From the NCBI GenBank assembly GCA_949292635.1, contig CASEZY010000006.1, positions 62,001-126,000 of the forward strand: 64,000 bases of DNA. Direction: 5' to 3'. Below, in pieces: positions 40,866 to 50,645 of the stretch (positions within the stretch are counted from its first letter, which is position 1; the number at the start of each line of letters is the position of its first letter). The position numbers and the translations under genes were made by a program. The notes under the pieces are model-generated. The model did not search any database and had not been told where the DNA came from. It saw nothing but the letters and a program-made list of their open reading frames with translations. The stretch comes from an uncultured Methanomassiliicoccales archaeon (GTDB lineage: Archaea; Thermoplasmatota; Thermoplasmata; Methanomassiliicoccales; Methanomethylophilaceae).

Positions 40866-42392
40866 TCATGCACCCTTCGAGAGAATCGCCTCCATATCCG
40901 CCGCCGGCTCTGATATGGGGTGGATGTCGTAGTTCTCCACCAGTACCTTCAGCACGTTCGGGGAGACGAAGGCAGGCAGCGTGGGGCCGAGATAGATGTC
41001 CTTCACACCAAGGTACAGCAGCGTCAGCAGGATGCACACCGCCTTCTGCTCATACCACGACAGCACCATCCCCAGGGGGAGGTCATTGACGCCGCAGCCG
41101 AAGGCGTCCGCAAGTGCCAGCGCCACCTGTATGGCACCGTATGCGTCGTTGCACTGACCCATGTCCAGGAGTCTGGGGATCCCTCCGATGTCCCCCAGGT
41201 CCAGGTCGTTGAACTTGTACTTCCCGCAGGCTAGGGTGAGGACCACGGTGTCCTTGGGCGTAGTCTTGACGAATTCACGGAAGTAGCTCCTGTCGGGACG
41301 GGAGCCGTCGCATCCTCCAACCAGGAAGAAGTGTCCTATCGTTCCGGATCTCACGGCTTCGACGATGGTTCCTGCGTTGGTCAGAATCGCTTCCCTGCCG
41401 AAGCCGGTGAGGAGCTCCCCACCTTCCCTGTCCTCGGTGAATCCCTTGGATGCCAATGCCTTCTCTATTATGGGGGAGAAGTCCCCGTCCCTGATGCGGG
41501 TGACTCCCGGGTATGCCACCGGGCCGGAGGCGAACACGTTGCCTATGTAGCCGTCCTTGGGAGGCATCAGGCAGTTGGTGGTGAACAGGATCGGCACGTC
41601 GATGCCGTCGAACTCCGACCGCTGGTTCTGCCAGGCGGTGCCGTAGTTCCCCTTCAGGTGGGGGTACTTGGCCAGCTCCGGGTATGCGTGGGCGGGCAAC
41701 ATCTCGCCGTGGGTGTAGACATCGATCCCCTTCCCGGCGGTCTGCTCCAGCAGTTCCTTCAGGTCCTTCAGATCATGGCCGGTGACGATGATCGCCTTCC
41801 CCTTCGACACGGAGGCGGACACCTTGGCCGGCGACGGAACGCCGAATGCCTGGCGGTTGGCCCTGTCGAGCATCTCCATGCAGATGTAGTTGGACTTGCC
41901 TATCTCCATGACCATCGCCAGAAGCTCGTCCGCTCCCGCATCCGTACCGAGGATGGAGAGGCCCTTGTAAATGGTGCCGATGACGGCGTCATCCCTATGA
42001 CCCAGCACATCGGCGTGATAGGCATAGGCCGCCATCCCTCTGAGTCCGAAGAGGATCAGGGACTTCAGCGAACGGACGTCCTCGTCCGCCTCCCACATCT
42101 TGCGCATGTCATACTCATCGGAACCGCAGAATCCCTTGACCTCATCGATCTGGCACTTCAGATCCTCCGGGTCGAAGGAAACGTTGGTAAGGGTGGCGAA
42201 GAGAGCCTTCATCACCGACGCATCCATCCTCCTGTCCTCCGCCTTGCGGGCGGCGGCCATGGAGATCAACGCGCCGGTGAGCCTGTCCTGGAGTTCGGCC
42301 ACATCCGCGGTCTTCCCGCACACACCCGCCTTCCCGGTGCATCCCTTGCATCCTGCGGTCTGCTCGCACTGGAAACAGAACATCTCACTCAT
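40866..42392 (-). CDS. hcp: Hybrid cluster protein (hydroxylamine/NO reductase)
   Basis: 508 residues from MSEMFCFQCEQTAGCKGC (ATG at 42392), preceded by GGAGTGAT as ribosome-binding site. The N-terminal cysteines hold the cubane cluster. Hybrid cluster ligands are visible: TNCLMPP, GGCDGSRPDRSYF, LACGKYKFN, GQCNDAYG and the Glu of WYEQKA. The enzyme reduces NO to N2O (and hydroxylamine in vitro), protecting anaerobes against nitrosative stress. It diverges from a Crp-family regulator and shares a TTG-N6-CAA site with it. Confidence 0.95.
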   Translation of the reverse strand: MSEMFCFQCEQTAGCKGCTGKAGVCGKTADVAELQDRLTGALISMAAARKAEDRRMDASVMKALFATLTNVSFDPEDLKCQIDEVKGFCGSDEYDMRKMWEADEDVRSLKSLILFGLRGMAAYAYHADVLGHRDDAVIGTIYKGLSILGTDAGADELLAMVMEIGKSNYICMEMLDRANRQAFGVPSPAKVSASVSKGKAIIVTGHDLKDLKELLEQTAGKGIDVYTHGEMLPAHAYPELAKYPHLKGNYGTAWQNQRSEFDGIDVPILFTTNCLMPPKDGYIGNVFASGPVAYPGVTRIRDGDFSPIIEKALASKGFTEDREGGELLTGFGREAILTNAGTIVEAVRSGTIGHFFLVGGCDGSRPDRSYFREFVKTTPKDTVVLTLACGKYKFNDLDLGDIGGIPRLLDMGQCNDAYGAIQVALALADAFGCGVNDLPLGMVLSWYEQKAVCILLTLLYLGVKDIYLGPTLPAFVSPNVLKVLVENYDIHPISEPAADMEAILSKGA

Positions 42393-42453
42393 GTCATCAC
42401 TCCGGCTCTGAGAGCCCGCATGTTTCCATTGAGTCGATAAATATATCAGAAGC

Positions 42454-42467
42454 GTTGTTTTTACAAC
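42454..42467. promoter_or_regulatory. TTG-N6-CAA operator between hcp and its regulator
   Basis: GTTGTTTTTACAAC, a perfect 5+4+5 palindrome, lies four bases before the regulator ATG (42472) and upstream of the hcp TATA region (about 42436-42446). The same symmetry recurs at 43133-43146. The pattern matches FNR/NnrR/DNR-class sites. Confidence 0.75.
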
Positions 42468-42471
42468 ACAC

Positions 42472-43128
42472 ATGAAGCGGGAATTCCAGGTCCTGAAGGG
42501 GACCGGGCTGTTCGAGGGCGTGGAGCCGGAGGAGATGAAGGCCATGTTCAGATGCGTGGACGCCAGCATCTCCAGGTTCTCCAAGGATGACTATCTCTTC
42601 AGGAAGGGGGCCCGCACCAACAGTCTCGCCATCATAATCGAGGGGAGGGCAAGGTCCTTCAGGGAGGATTGGTGGGGCGAGCGCAGACCCATCGACGAGT
42701 ACGGTCCCGGTTCGGTGATCGGCACCGAGAGCGCCTGCTCCGACCGCCGGATCGACATGAGCGTGATCACCCTGGAGCCCACCGAGGTACTGTTCCTGGA
42801 CGTGGACCGCATATCCCACACCTGTGAGTCATCCTGCCCGTTCCATCACAGGATGATCTCCAACCTGATACGCATACTCGCACAGGGCTCCAAATCATTG
42901 AATGTGAGATTGGACGAGATGGCCCGCCGCACCACCAGGGAGAAGCTCTGCGCCTTCCTGTCGGATCAAGCCGCCATCGCCGGCAGCGGGGAGTTCACGA
43001 TATCGATGAATCGGCAGGAGCTGGCGGACCACCTGGGGGTGGACCGCAGCGCCATGTCCGCGGAGCTCAGCAGGATGCAGAAGGACGGGATCATCGAGTA
43101 CGAGCGCAACACCTTCCGTCTGAAGTGA
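42472..43128 (+). CDS. Crp/Fnr-family regulator (HcpR/NnrR-like)
   Basis: 218 residues. A cNMP-binding-type sensory barrel (residues 10-125: GTGLFEGVEPEEMKAMF, IIIEGRARSF, YGPGSVIGTES) is followed by a dimer helix and a Crp-type helix-turn-helix (ISMNRQELADHLGVDRSAMSAELSRMQKDGII, near 180-210). There is no N-terminal FNR-type Cys cluster. Divergence from hcp and shared operators suggest it senses NO or redox state, perhaps by haem, and controls hcp, itself and the HPP gene. A TATA near 42436-42446 would give a near-leaderless transcript. Confidence 0.87.
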   Translation: MKREFQVLKGTGLFEGVEPEEMKAMFRCVDASISRFSKDDYLFRKGARTNSLAIIIEGRARSFREDWWGERRPIDEYGPGSVIGTESACSDRRIDMSVITLEPTEVLFLDVDRISHTCESSCPFHHRMISNLIRILAQGSKSLNVRLDEMARRTTREKLCAFLSDQAAIAGSGEFTISMNRQELADHLGVDRSAMSAELSRMQKDGIIEYERNTFRLK

Positions 43129-43132
43129 GGTG

Positions 43133-43146
43133 TTGTGAAAACAACA
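43133..43146. promoter_or_regulatory. TTG-N6-CAA operator of the HPP gene
   Basis: GTTGTGAAAACAAC shares both arms (GTTGT, ACAAC) and the 4-base spacer with the site at 42454. It sits just upstream of a TATA-like GTTTAATAC (43152-43160), before the HPP gene at 43191, and five bases after the regulator stop. Confidence 0.7.
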
Positions 43147-43190
43147 ATCCCGTTTAATACGCACATCCCTCTGGAAACGTCGGGACCAGG

Positions 43191-43709
43191 ATGACTGCAT
43201 CTGGAAGTGCGGTTTCGAGGATGAGGGCCGCCGTACTGGCGGAGGACGTCGACACGCCGAAGACGCTGATATACGGCCTGGGCGCGGCCGTGGCCATCGG
43301 TGTTCTGTCCTTCCTCCATCTCGACCTGGAACTCCCGCTTCTGGTCACATCCTTCGGTGCGTCGGCGGTGATCCTCTTCGCCATGCCGGGCATAAGGGCG
43401 GCCCGTCCGAGGAACGTGTTCTTCGGCCACGTGATGTCGGCATTGGTGGCGCTGGCACTGTATTTCCTGTTGGGGTGCACCTGGTACTCGCTGACCCTGG
43501 CCGTCTTGTTGTCGATCCTGCTGATGGTGTACACGGACACCGTCCATCCACCGGGGGGTGCGACCGCCATCGCCTGCATCACCGGCTCTCCGCAGTGGTA
43601 CTTCTTCCTCACGCCGGTGGCTGTGGGCGCTTTGGTGCTGATAGCAGTGGCATGGGCCACGGGGGCAGCATACAGCAGATATGTGGGCGGCAGGGGTGCA
43701 GGTCAGTGA
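43191..43709 (+). CDS. HPP-family membrane protein
   Basis: 172 residues with about four membrane helices. The family signature HPPGGATA is near residue 120 (TDTVHPPGGATAIACIT). HPP proteins have been linked to nitrite transport in chloroplasts and cyanobacteria. Its operator matches the one of the Crp/Fnr regulator just upstream, so this is probably the third member of a nitrosative-stress regulon with hcp. The transported ion is inferred from that context. Confidence 0.85.
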   Translation: MTASGSAVSRMRAAVLAEDVDTPKTLIYGLGAAVAIGVLSFLHLDLELPLLVTSFGASAVILFAMPGIRAARPRNVFFGHVMSALVALALYFLLGCTWYSLTLAVLLSILLMVYTDTVHPPGGATAIACITGSPQWYFFLTPVAVGALVLIAVAWATGAAYSRYVGGRGAGQ

Positions 43710-43757
43710 CTGTCCGGCGGCCGTTAGGAATGACCGATGATATTGCGCATGGCGAGA

Positions 43758-44906
43758 CTACCGCCCCTCAAGCATCTGCAAGATGCGACTGGCGACGTAG
43801 ACACGGTTGCGCTTGAATCCGGTGATCTCCCTGATCACTTCCCTGCTTTCAAGCTGCTCCAATATCTTCCCTGCCGTGGGTGCGGACACGCCTGCATATT
43901 CCATGACATCGGCAGCCCTCACATACGGATTCCTGAACAGCAGATCGATGGTGCGTACGACGTTCATGCCATCCTTCGAATCCTCCAGCTCCCTTCTGTA
44001 TCCCAGCAGTCTGTCGATAAGCGTCGATGATTGGTATGCCTGTGATAGCAGGGCCTCGGCGAAGAAACCGATCCACCCCTCGATGTCGTCGGATTCCCTC
44101 ACTGCGCTCAGGCGCTCTATGTATTCGGACCTGTGGCTGTTGAAGTATTCGCTCGGGTACAGGACCGGGTGCATCAACACCCCCTCCCTATGCAGCATCA
44201 GCATGATGAGGAGACGCCCCATCCTCCCGTTGCCGTCCCTGAACGGGTGTATGGTCTCGAACTGATAATGTGCCAGTGCTGCGCGGATCAGTACGTTCTC
44301 ATTCCCGCCGCCAACATATTCCAGCAACGAATCCATCAGCCATTGCACCGCCTCCGGGGGCGGCGGAACATATCTGGCGGTTTCCAATGTATCATCTTTT
44401 CCACCGACGAACACCTGGGTATCCCTGTACATCCCGGGCAGTTTGCCGGAGCCCCTGACGCCGCTCAGGAGTGTGTTGTGGAGGCCGCGGATCATCCTTT
44501 CGTCCAAAGGGGATCCGGAGTCCAATCCGGATAGGCCTTCCTGCAAGGATGTCAGGTAGTTCCTGACCTCCTTGTTGTCTTCCAGTTTGTTAGCATCTCT
44601 GATATCCATCCTCTCTGACATATACAGGTCGGAGATGGTCGTACCGGTTCCCTCTATCGCAGAGGACAAGGCGGACTCCTTCATCGTGAAAGCCTTGGTG
44701 AGTATGGATCTGCTGTCCGCGTCCATCTGAGATACCTTGCCATCAAGTCTCCCGAGGGCGATCAGGGTGCGGTCGAGCAGACGGGATGTCTCGGGGGTGA
44801 TGTCGAAGATGAAGGGCAGCTGTTTCGGGTGGAAGTAGCAGTATCCTCCTCCGTCGGTCCATCTGACCTCGCCACTTATCACAGGGTTGTAGGCCTTTTC
44901 GTCCAC
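43758..44906 (-). CDS. Fic-family AMPylase-like protein with C-terminal wHTH
   Basis: 382 residues from a GTG at 44906. The catalytic loop HPFRDGNGRMGR near residue 220 is canonical for Fic AMP transfer. The N-terminal Fic_N part contains SSAIEGTGT (near 82), matching the autoinhibitory S-x-x-x-E-G motif whose Glu blocks ATP. The C-terminus holds a winged helix (PYVRAADVMEYAGVSAPTAGKILEQLESREVI). Its target is unknown; these proteins AMPylate or deAMPylate partners, and no separate antitoxin is seen. Two long palindromes cover its promoter. Confidence 0.9.
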   Translation of the reverse strand: MDEKAYNPVISGEVRWTDGGGYCYFHPKQLPFIFDITPETSRLLDRTLIALGRLDGKVSQMDADSRSILTKAFTMKESALSSAIEGTGTTISDLYMSERMDIRDANKLEDNKEVRNYLTSLQEGLSGLDSGSPLDERMIRGLHNTLLSGVRGSGKLPGMYRDTQVFVGGKDDTLETARYVPPPPEAVQWLMDSLLEYVGGGNENVLIRAALAHYQFETIHPFRDGNGRMGRLLIMLMLHREGVLMHPVLYPSEYFNSHRSEYIERLSAVRESDDIEGWIGFFAEALLSQAYQSSTLIDRLLGYRRELEDSKDGMNVVRTIDLLFRNPYVRAADVMEYAGVSAPTAGKILEQLESREVIREITGFKRNRVYVASRILQMLEGR

Positions 44907-44922
44907 GTTGTTGTTAAGTGAT

Positions 44923-44946
44923 TTTAATAAGATAAATCTTATTAAA
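44923..44946. promoter_or_regulatory. Perfect 24-bp palindrome at Fic promoter
   Basis: Arms TTTAATAAGAT and ATCTTATTAAA flank AA, a perfect match over 11 bp each. It lies 16 bases upstream of the Fic GTG start and contains the likely TATA region. A second palindrome begins at 44942 and overlaps its right end. Confidence 0.75.
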
Positions 44947-44966
44947 GAAAATCAGATTTTTTTTAA
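44942..44966. promoter_or_regulatory. Second palindrome at Fic promoter
   Basis: TTAAAGAAAATC and GATTTTTTTTAA pair at 11 of 12 positions around a single A. Two palindromes with overlapping ends suggest cooperative binding of a repressor, perhaps the Fic protein through its wHTH. Confidence 0.55.
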
Positions 44967-44993
44967 TATAATTGGAACGCTTGATCGCTGAAT

Positions 44994-45200
44994 TCACAAT
45001 GGCGCCCCGCAAAGGAAGTTCTTCGGAGAGACTGTCACGATCCCGTCGCGGTCGGTGTCAACCGAGCCTTCCATGACGATGACGACCTTGCGGTGACAGT
45101 ACCCTATCATCCTCAGATGGCGACCCCCGCCATCCTCGGTGACCGGGTTACGGAGGGAGCAGCACACCAGATGTGCACAGCAATTGCTGTTACCGGAGAC
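44994..45200 (-). pseudogene. Possible gene remnant, open 68-codon stretch
   Basis: A frame on the minus strand is open from 45200 (after a TAA at 45201-45203) to a TGA at 44994. It has protein-like composition: CCSLRNPVTEDGGG, then HLRMIGYCHRKVVIVMEG and SVDTDRDGIVTVSPKNF. The only ATG (45110) would leave 38 residues. There is no promoter or full-length start, so a truncated or decayed gene is the best reading. I recognise no family. Confidence 0.3.
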
Positions 45201-45203
45201 TTA

Positions 45204-45477
45204 ATCAAACTCGGTGTCGGCGATGCGGGATTCCCGGATCATCATGAGTGGCGGAATCCGTCACAGTCGTGAGCTCAGTAGTGTATAATCGGAATCCTGA
45301 GTGTTTCCATGTATCCGATCCGGGCATCGGAGGATCGTCCAGGCCTTGACGTAACCTTCTTGGAGTGTTGTCAAATCCTTACGTTATGGGACGAAACTTC
45401 CGGTCTTTTCGGATGTCGGCCCTGGATCAACGTTTGGAACCGACCTGACAATCGACAGGGGTTCGAGAATCGATGAG
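45204..45477. other. Intergenic stretch without recognisable gene
   Basis: Between the remnant ORF and tRNA-Pro I find no convincing frame, repeat or promoter. The composition is mixed and less coding-like than the neighbours. It may be debris of the same lost gene. The 263 bases on the other side of the tRNA (45551-45814) hold only the promoter and operators of the next ATPase. Confidence 0.5.
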
Positions 45478-45550
45478 TGGGCCCCCCCGGATTTGAACCG
45501 GAGTCAATGGCTCCCGAAGCCACAAGGATACCAAGCTACCCCAAGGGCCC
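45478..45550 (-). tRNA. tRNA-Pro (anticodon CGG)
   Basis: Read on the minus strand, the 73 bases fold as a tRNA. The acceptor stem is GGGCCCT with GGGGCCC and discriminator A. The anticodon stem is GTGGC/GCCAT with loop TTCGGGA (anticodon CGG, reading CCG), and the T-arm is TCCGG-TTCAAAT-CCGGG. The D-arm contains GGTA. There is no intron and CCA is not encoded. It lies between the Fic/remnant region and an ATPase, a classic insertion neighbourhood, but no integrase is present. Confidence 0.9.
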
Positions 45551-45742
45551 ACTGGATGCCCCCATATAGTTCCCATTTAAAAGCGTTTTCAAGTGTACGC
45601 AGTGATCGTGCCACCGCTCCTACGGAATGTGTGGGTATCGGTATCATGCTGATATCCACGAGGGCGATGGCCCGTCTTCGTTGTCATACACATCCCGGGG
45701 TGAGCAAAGATGTCATTAGGTGTTCTGCCGGGTCGAATCGAA

Positions 45743-45784
45743 TTCCGTGAAAAACACGGAACAAATTCCGTGAAAAACACGGAA
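45743..45784. promoter_or_regulatory. Two identical palindromes before DUF4143 ATPase copy 2
   Basis: TTCCGTG-AAAAA-CACGGAA occurs twice, at 45743-45761 and 45766-45784, spaced by 23 bp. The second copy abuts the TATA box TTTTAAATAC (45785-45794), which lies about 25 bp before the ATG at 45815, so bound protein would mask the BRE. Confidence 0.8.
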
Positions 45785-45814
45785 TTTTAAATACCGATCA
45801 TTCGATATGACCTT

Positions 45815-47095
45815 ATGACACTGACTCCGGAAGGATATCTTCCAAGAATGGTGGATGGGCAGATAGAGAGCTATCTGGATATCTTCGGGGCGGTGTGCGT
45901 CGAGGGTCCGAAGTTCTGCGGGAAGACATGGGCTTCCAGGACACACTGCAACAGCGAGTTCTCCCTCGGCAGTTCGCAGGGCAACTTCCTCAACAGGAGA
46001 TTGGTCGAAGCGGACGTCAATTCCGCCCTGGGCGGAGAGGAACCCCATCTCATAGACGAATGGCAAGACGTTCCAAGCATATGGGATGCGGTGAGGATGG
46101 AGGTCGACCGGGTAGGTCGCAGAGGGAGATTCGTCCTCACGGGATCCTCCACACCGAGAAGGGAAGGCATCATGCACAGCGGTGCCGGACGCATAGGGAA
46201 GATCCGGATGCGGACCATGTCCCTCTTCGAGTCCGGGGATTCTGACGGAACGGTATCATTGTCCTCTCTGTTCGACGGGAACTTCGGGACGTCCGTACGG
46301 GGGAACCCCCCTGGGCTTGGCAGACTGGTAGACCTCACCGTGAGGGGAGGATGGCCCCAGCATATCGGTCTGGGACCGGAGGATGCACAGAAGGCGCTGA
46401 GGAGCTACATGGAGCTGGTGGCCAATGACGCCTGTTCGCTGGACGGCAGGAGTCTTTCCATGGAGAGGATGCGCATGGTCCTGAGGTCGCTGGCGCGGAA
46501 CGAGTCCACGGTGGCGTCTGATGCCACGATAATCAGGGATATCGCGAGGTATGACGACTATTCCCCAGATCCGAAGACCCTTGACGTTTATTGGGATGCG
46601 CTCGACAGACTGTTCCTCATAGACGATCAGCCTTCGTTCACCCCGGGCTATAGGTCTCCCGTGAGGGTCGGTAAGGCCCCCAAGAGACATCTGGCAGACC
46701 CTGCACTGGCGATCGCCGCCCTTGGTATGACCAAGGAGATGCTGATGTCCGATCCGAACACATTCGGATTCATGTTCGAAGCCATGTGCGAGAGGGATCT
46801 GGATGTCTACGCACAGGTCAACGGAGGTCGATTGAGGCATTACCGCGACGCGGCCGGACGGGAGATCGACGCGGTGGTGGAGATGCCGGACGGCAGGTGG
46901 GGGGCGTTCGAGATCAAACTCGGTCATCACCAGGTTGATTCCGCGGCAGAGGGGCTGCTGAAGATCAGCGATTACATGGAGGGCCGTGGCGCCAGGGTGC
47001 CTTCGGTACTGGCGGTGGTCTGCGGTACGGACTCGGCGGCCTATCGGAGAAAGGACGGGGTGTATGTGGTGCCGATCACGTCGCTGAGGGCATGA
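45815..47095 (+). CDS. ATPase with DUF4143 nuclease-like domain (copy 2)
   Basis: 426 residues. Walker A is EGPKFCGKTWASR (near 30), the Walker B area PHLIDEWQDVPSIWD (near 77), and sensor FVLTGSSTPRR (near 105). The C-terminal DUF4143 part includes FGFMFEAMCERDLDVYAQ and REIDAVVEMPDGRWGAFEIKLG, the D...ExK pattern. It resembles the protein at 39.2 kb in layout but has a different Walker A subtype. It probably acts alone; function is unknown. The ATG is leaderless by the TATA spacing. Confidence 0.8.
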   Translation: MTLTPEGYLPRMVDGQIESYLDIFGAVCVEGPKFCGKTWASRTHCNSEFSLGSSQGNFLNRRLVEADVNSALGGEEPHLIDEWQDVPSIWDAVRMEVDRVGRRGRFVLTGSSTPRREGIMHSGAGRIGKIRMRTMSLFESGDSDGTVSLSSLFDGNFGTSVRGNPPGLGRLVDLTVRGGWPQHIGLGPEDAQKALRSYMELVANDACSLDGRSLSMERMRMVLRSLARNESTVASDATIIRDIARYDDYSPDPKTLDVYWDALDRLFLIDDQPSFTPGYRSPVRVGKAPKRHLADPALAIAALGMTKEMLMSDPNTFGFMFEAMCERDLDVYAQVNGGRLRHYRDAAGREIDAVVEMPDGRWGAFEIKLGHHQVDSAAEGLLKISDYMEGRGARVPSVLAVVCGTDSAAYRRKDGVYVVPITSLRA

Positions 47096-47147
47096 ACCCC
47101 ACGGGATCCGCAGAAACCGATTATATCTGATATGTTCATCGCCCATC

Positions 47148-47690
47148 GTGTCCGAGCTGGCGATCCTCGAGTGGTTCCAGTCCATACACGGGACGTTCCT
47201 GGACCAGGTGATGATATTCATCACCACCACCGGCAATTACGGTGCGGTATGGATAATCCTCGGTTGCGTGATGATATGCTTCGAGGGGTGGCGCCGCTGC
47301 GGGGTGGCCACCGTGGTCTCCACGATCGCCGCATACTATCTTGTGGAATTGGTGCTGAAGGCCATCTTCTGCCGGGAGCGCCCCTTCATGGTGGAGGAAT
47401 TCCAGCTTCTGATCCCTCCGCCCTCCAGCTGGTCGTTCCCCTCCGGGCATTCCGCCGCGGCATTGGCGGGCGCGACGGCCATACTGATCCACAAGCACAA
47501 GTGGGGCGTGGCAGCCATCGTCTACGCTCTTTTGATCGCGATATCCAGGTTGTACCTGACAGTCCACTGGCCCACCGATGTCCTCGCTGGATCGCTGCTG
47601 GGTATCGGCGTGGCGTTCTTCACGGTGTGGTTCATGTCCCGTTACATACCCTACTTCAGAGAGTTGGACAAGGGCGAGGCGTGGATCTAG
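47148..47690 (+). CDS. PAP2-family membrane phosphatase
   Basis: 180 residues from a GTG at 47148, about 25 bp after a TATA-like ATTATATC. The three PAP2 motifs are KAIFCRERP (near 72), PSGHSAA (near 103) and SRLYLTVHWPTDVLAG (near 136-151). Six membrane helices are likely. It dephosphorylates a lipid or isoprenyl diphosphate; recycling of undecaprenyl/dolichyl diphosphate-type carriers is a common role. It ends in TAG. Confidence 0.88.
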   Translation: MSELAILEWFQSIHGTFLDQVMIFITTTGNYGAVWIILGCVMICFEGWRRCGVATVVSTIAAYYLVELVLKAIFCRERPFMVEEFQLLIPPPSSWSFPSGHSAAALAGATAILIHKHKWGVAAIVYALLIAISRLYLTVHWPTDVLAGSLLGIGVAFFTVWFMSRYIPYFRELDKGEAWI

Positions 47691-47742
47691 GGAACGACGT
47701 CATCGGGGTCGTTGACCGATATAGTTGCAGAGAATGATGAGG

Positions 47743-47760
47743 GAGGGGCAGTAGCCCCTC
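47743..47760. terminator. Hairpin terminator between PAP2 and aconitase
   Basis: GAGGGGC (47743-47749) pairs with GCCCCTC (47754-47760) around AGTA. It lies 13 bases past the aconitase stop on the minus strand and can serve both convergent genes. Confidence 0.65.
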
Positions 47761-47772
47761 CTCGATATGGTT

Positions 47773-50406
<2,634 letters not shown>

Positions 50407-50569
50407 GGGCGTGTTCTCCTGTCCCCTCGTTAGACGCGCATGTTATTAGGGTTTTTAGGAGGAGGATCGGGCAGCGCCGGTAACACGTCCGTTCCTGCAT
50501 GCCTGATGTGTAGGGGACGATAGGGATACGGGAGGTGACAGGTGCTAGGATCGTTGCTGCCGGTGAAAA

Positions 50570-50612
50570 TTCCTTTTTTCGGAAATAAAAAATTAATTTC
50601 CACAAAACGGAA
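50570..50612. promoter_or_regulatory. Paired TTCC-N7-GGAA palindromes before DUF234 ATPase copy 2
   Basis: TTCC-N7-GGAA occurs at 50570-50584 and 50598-50612, 28 bp apart, the same architecture as at 52284. A TATA-like ATTTATATATT (50614-50624) follows, about 25 bp before the ATG at 50646. Confidence 0.65.
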
Positions 50613-50645
50613 TCATTTATATATTCACATAAAAATCCATCAGAC

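Noticed and set aside
45478-45550. tRNA-Pro as attachment site of an integrated element
   Set aside because: No integrase, no visible direct repeat of the tRNA 3' end and no element boundary could be seen in the window.
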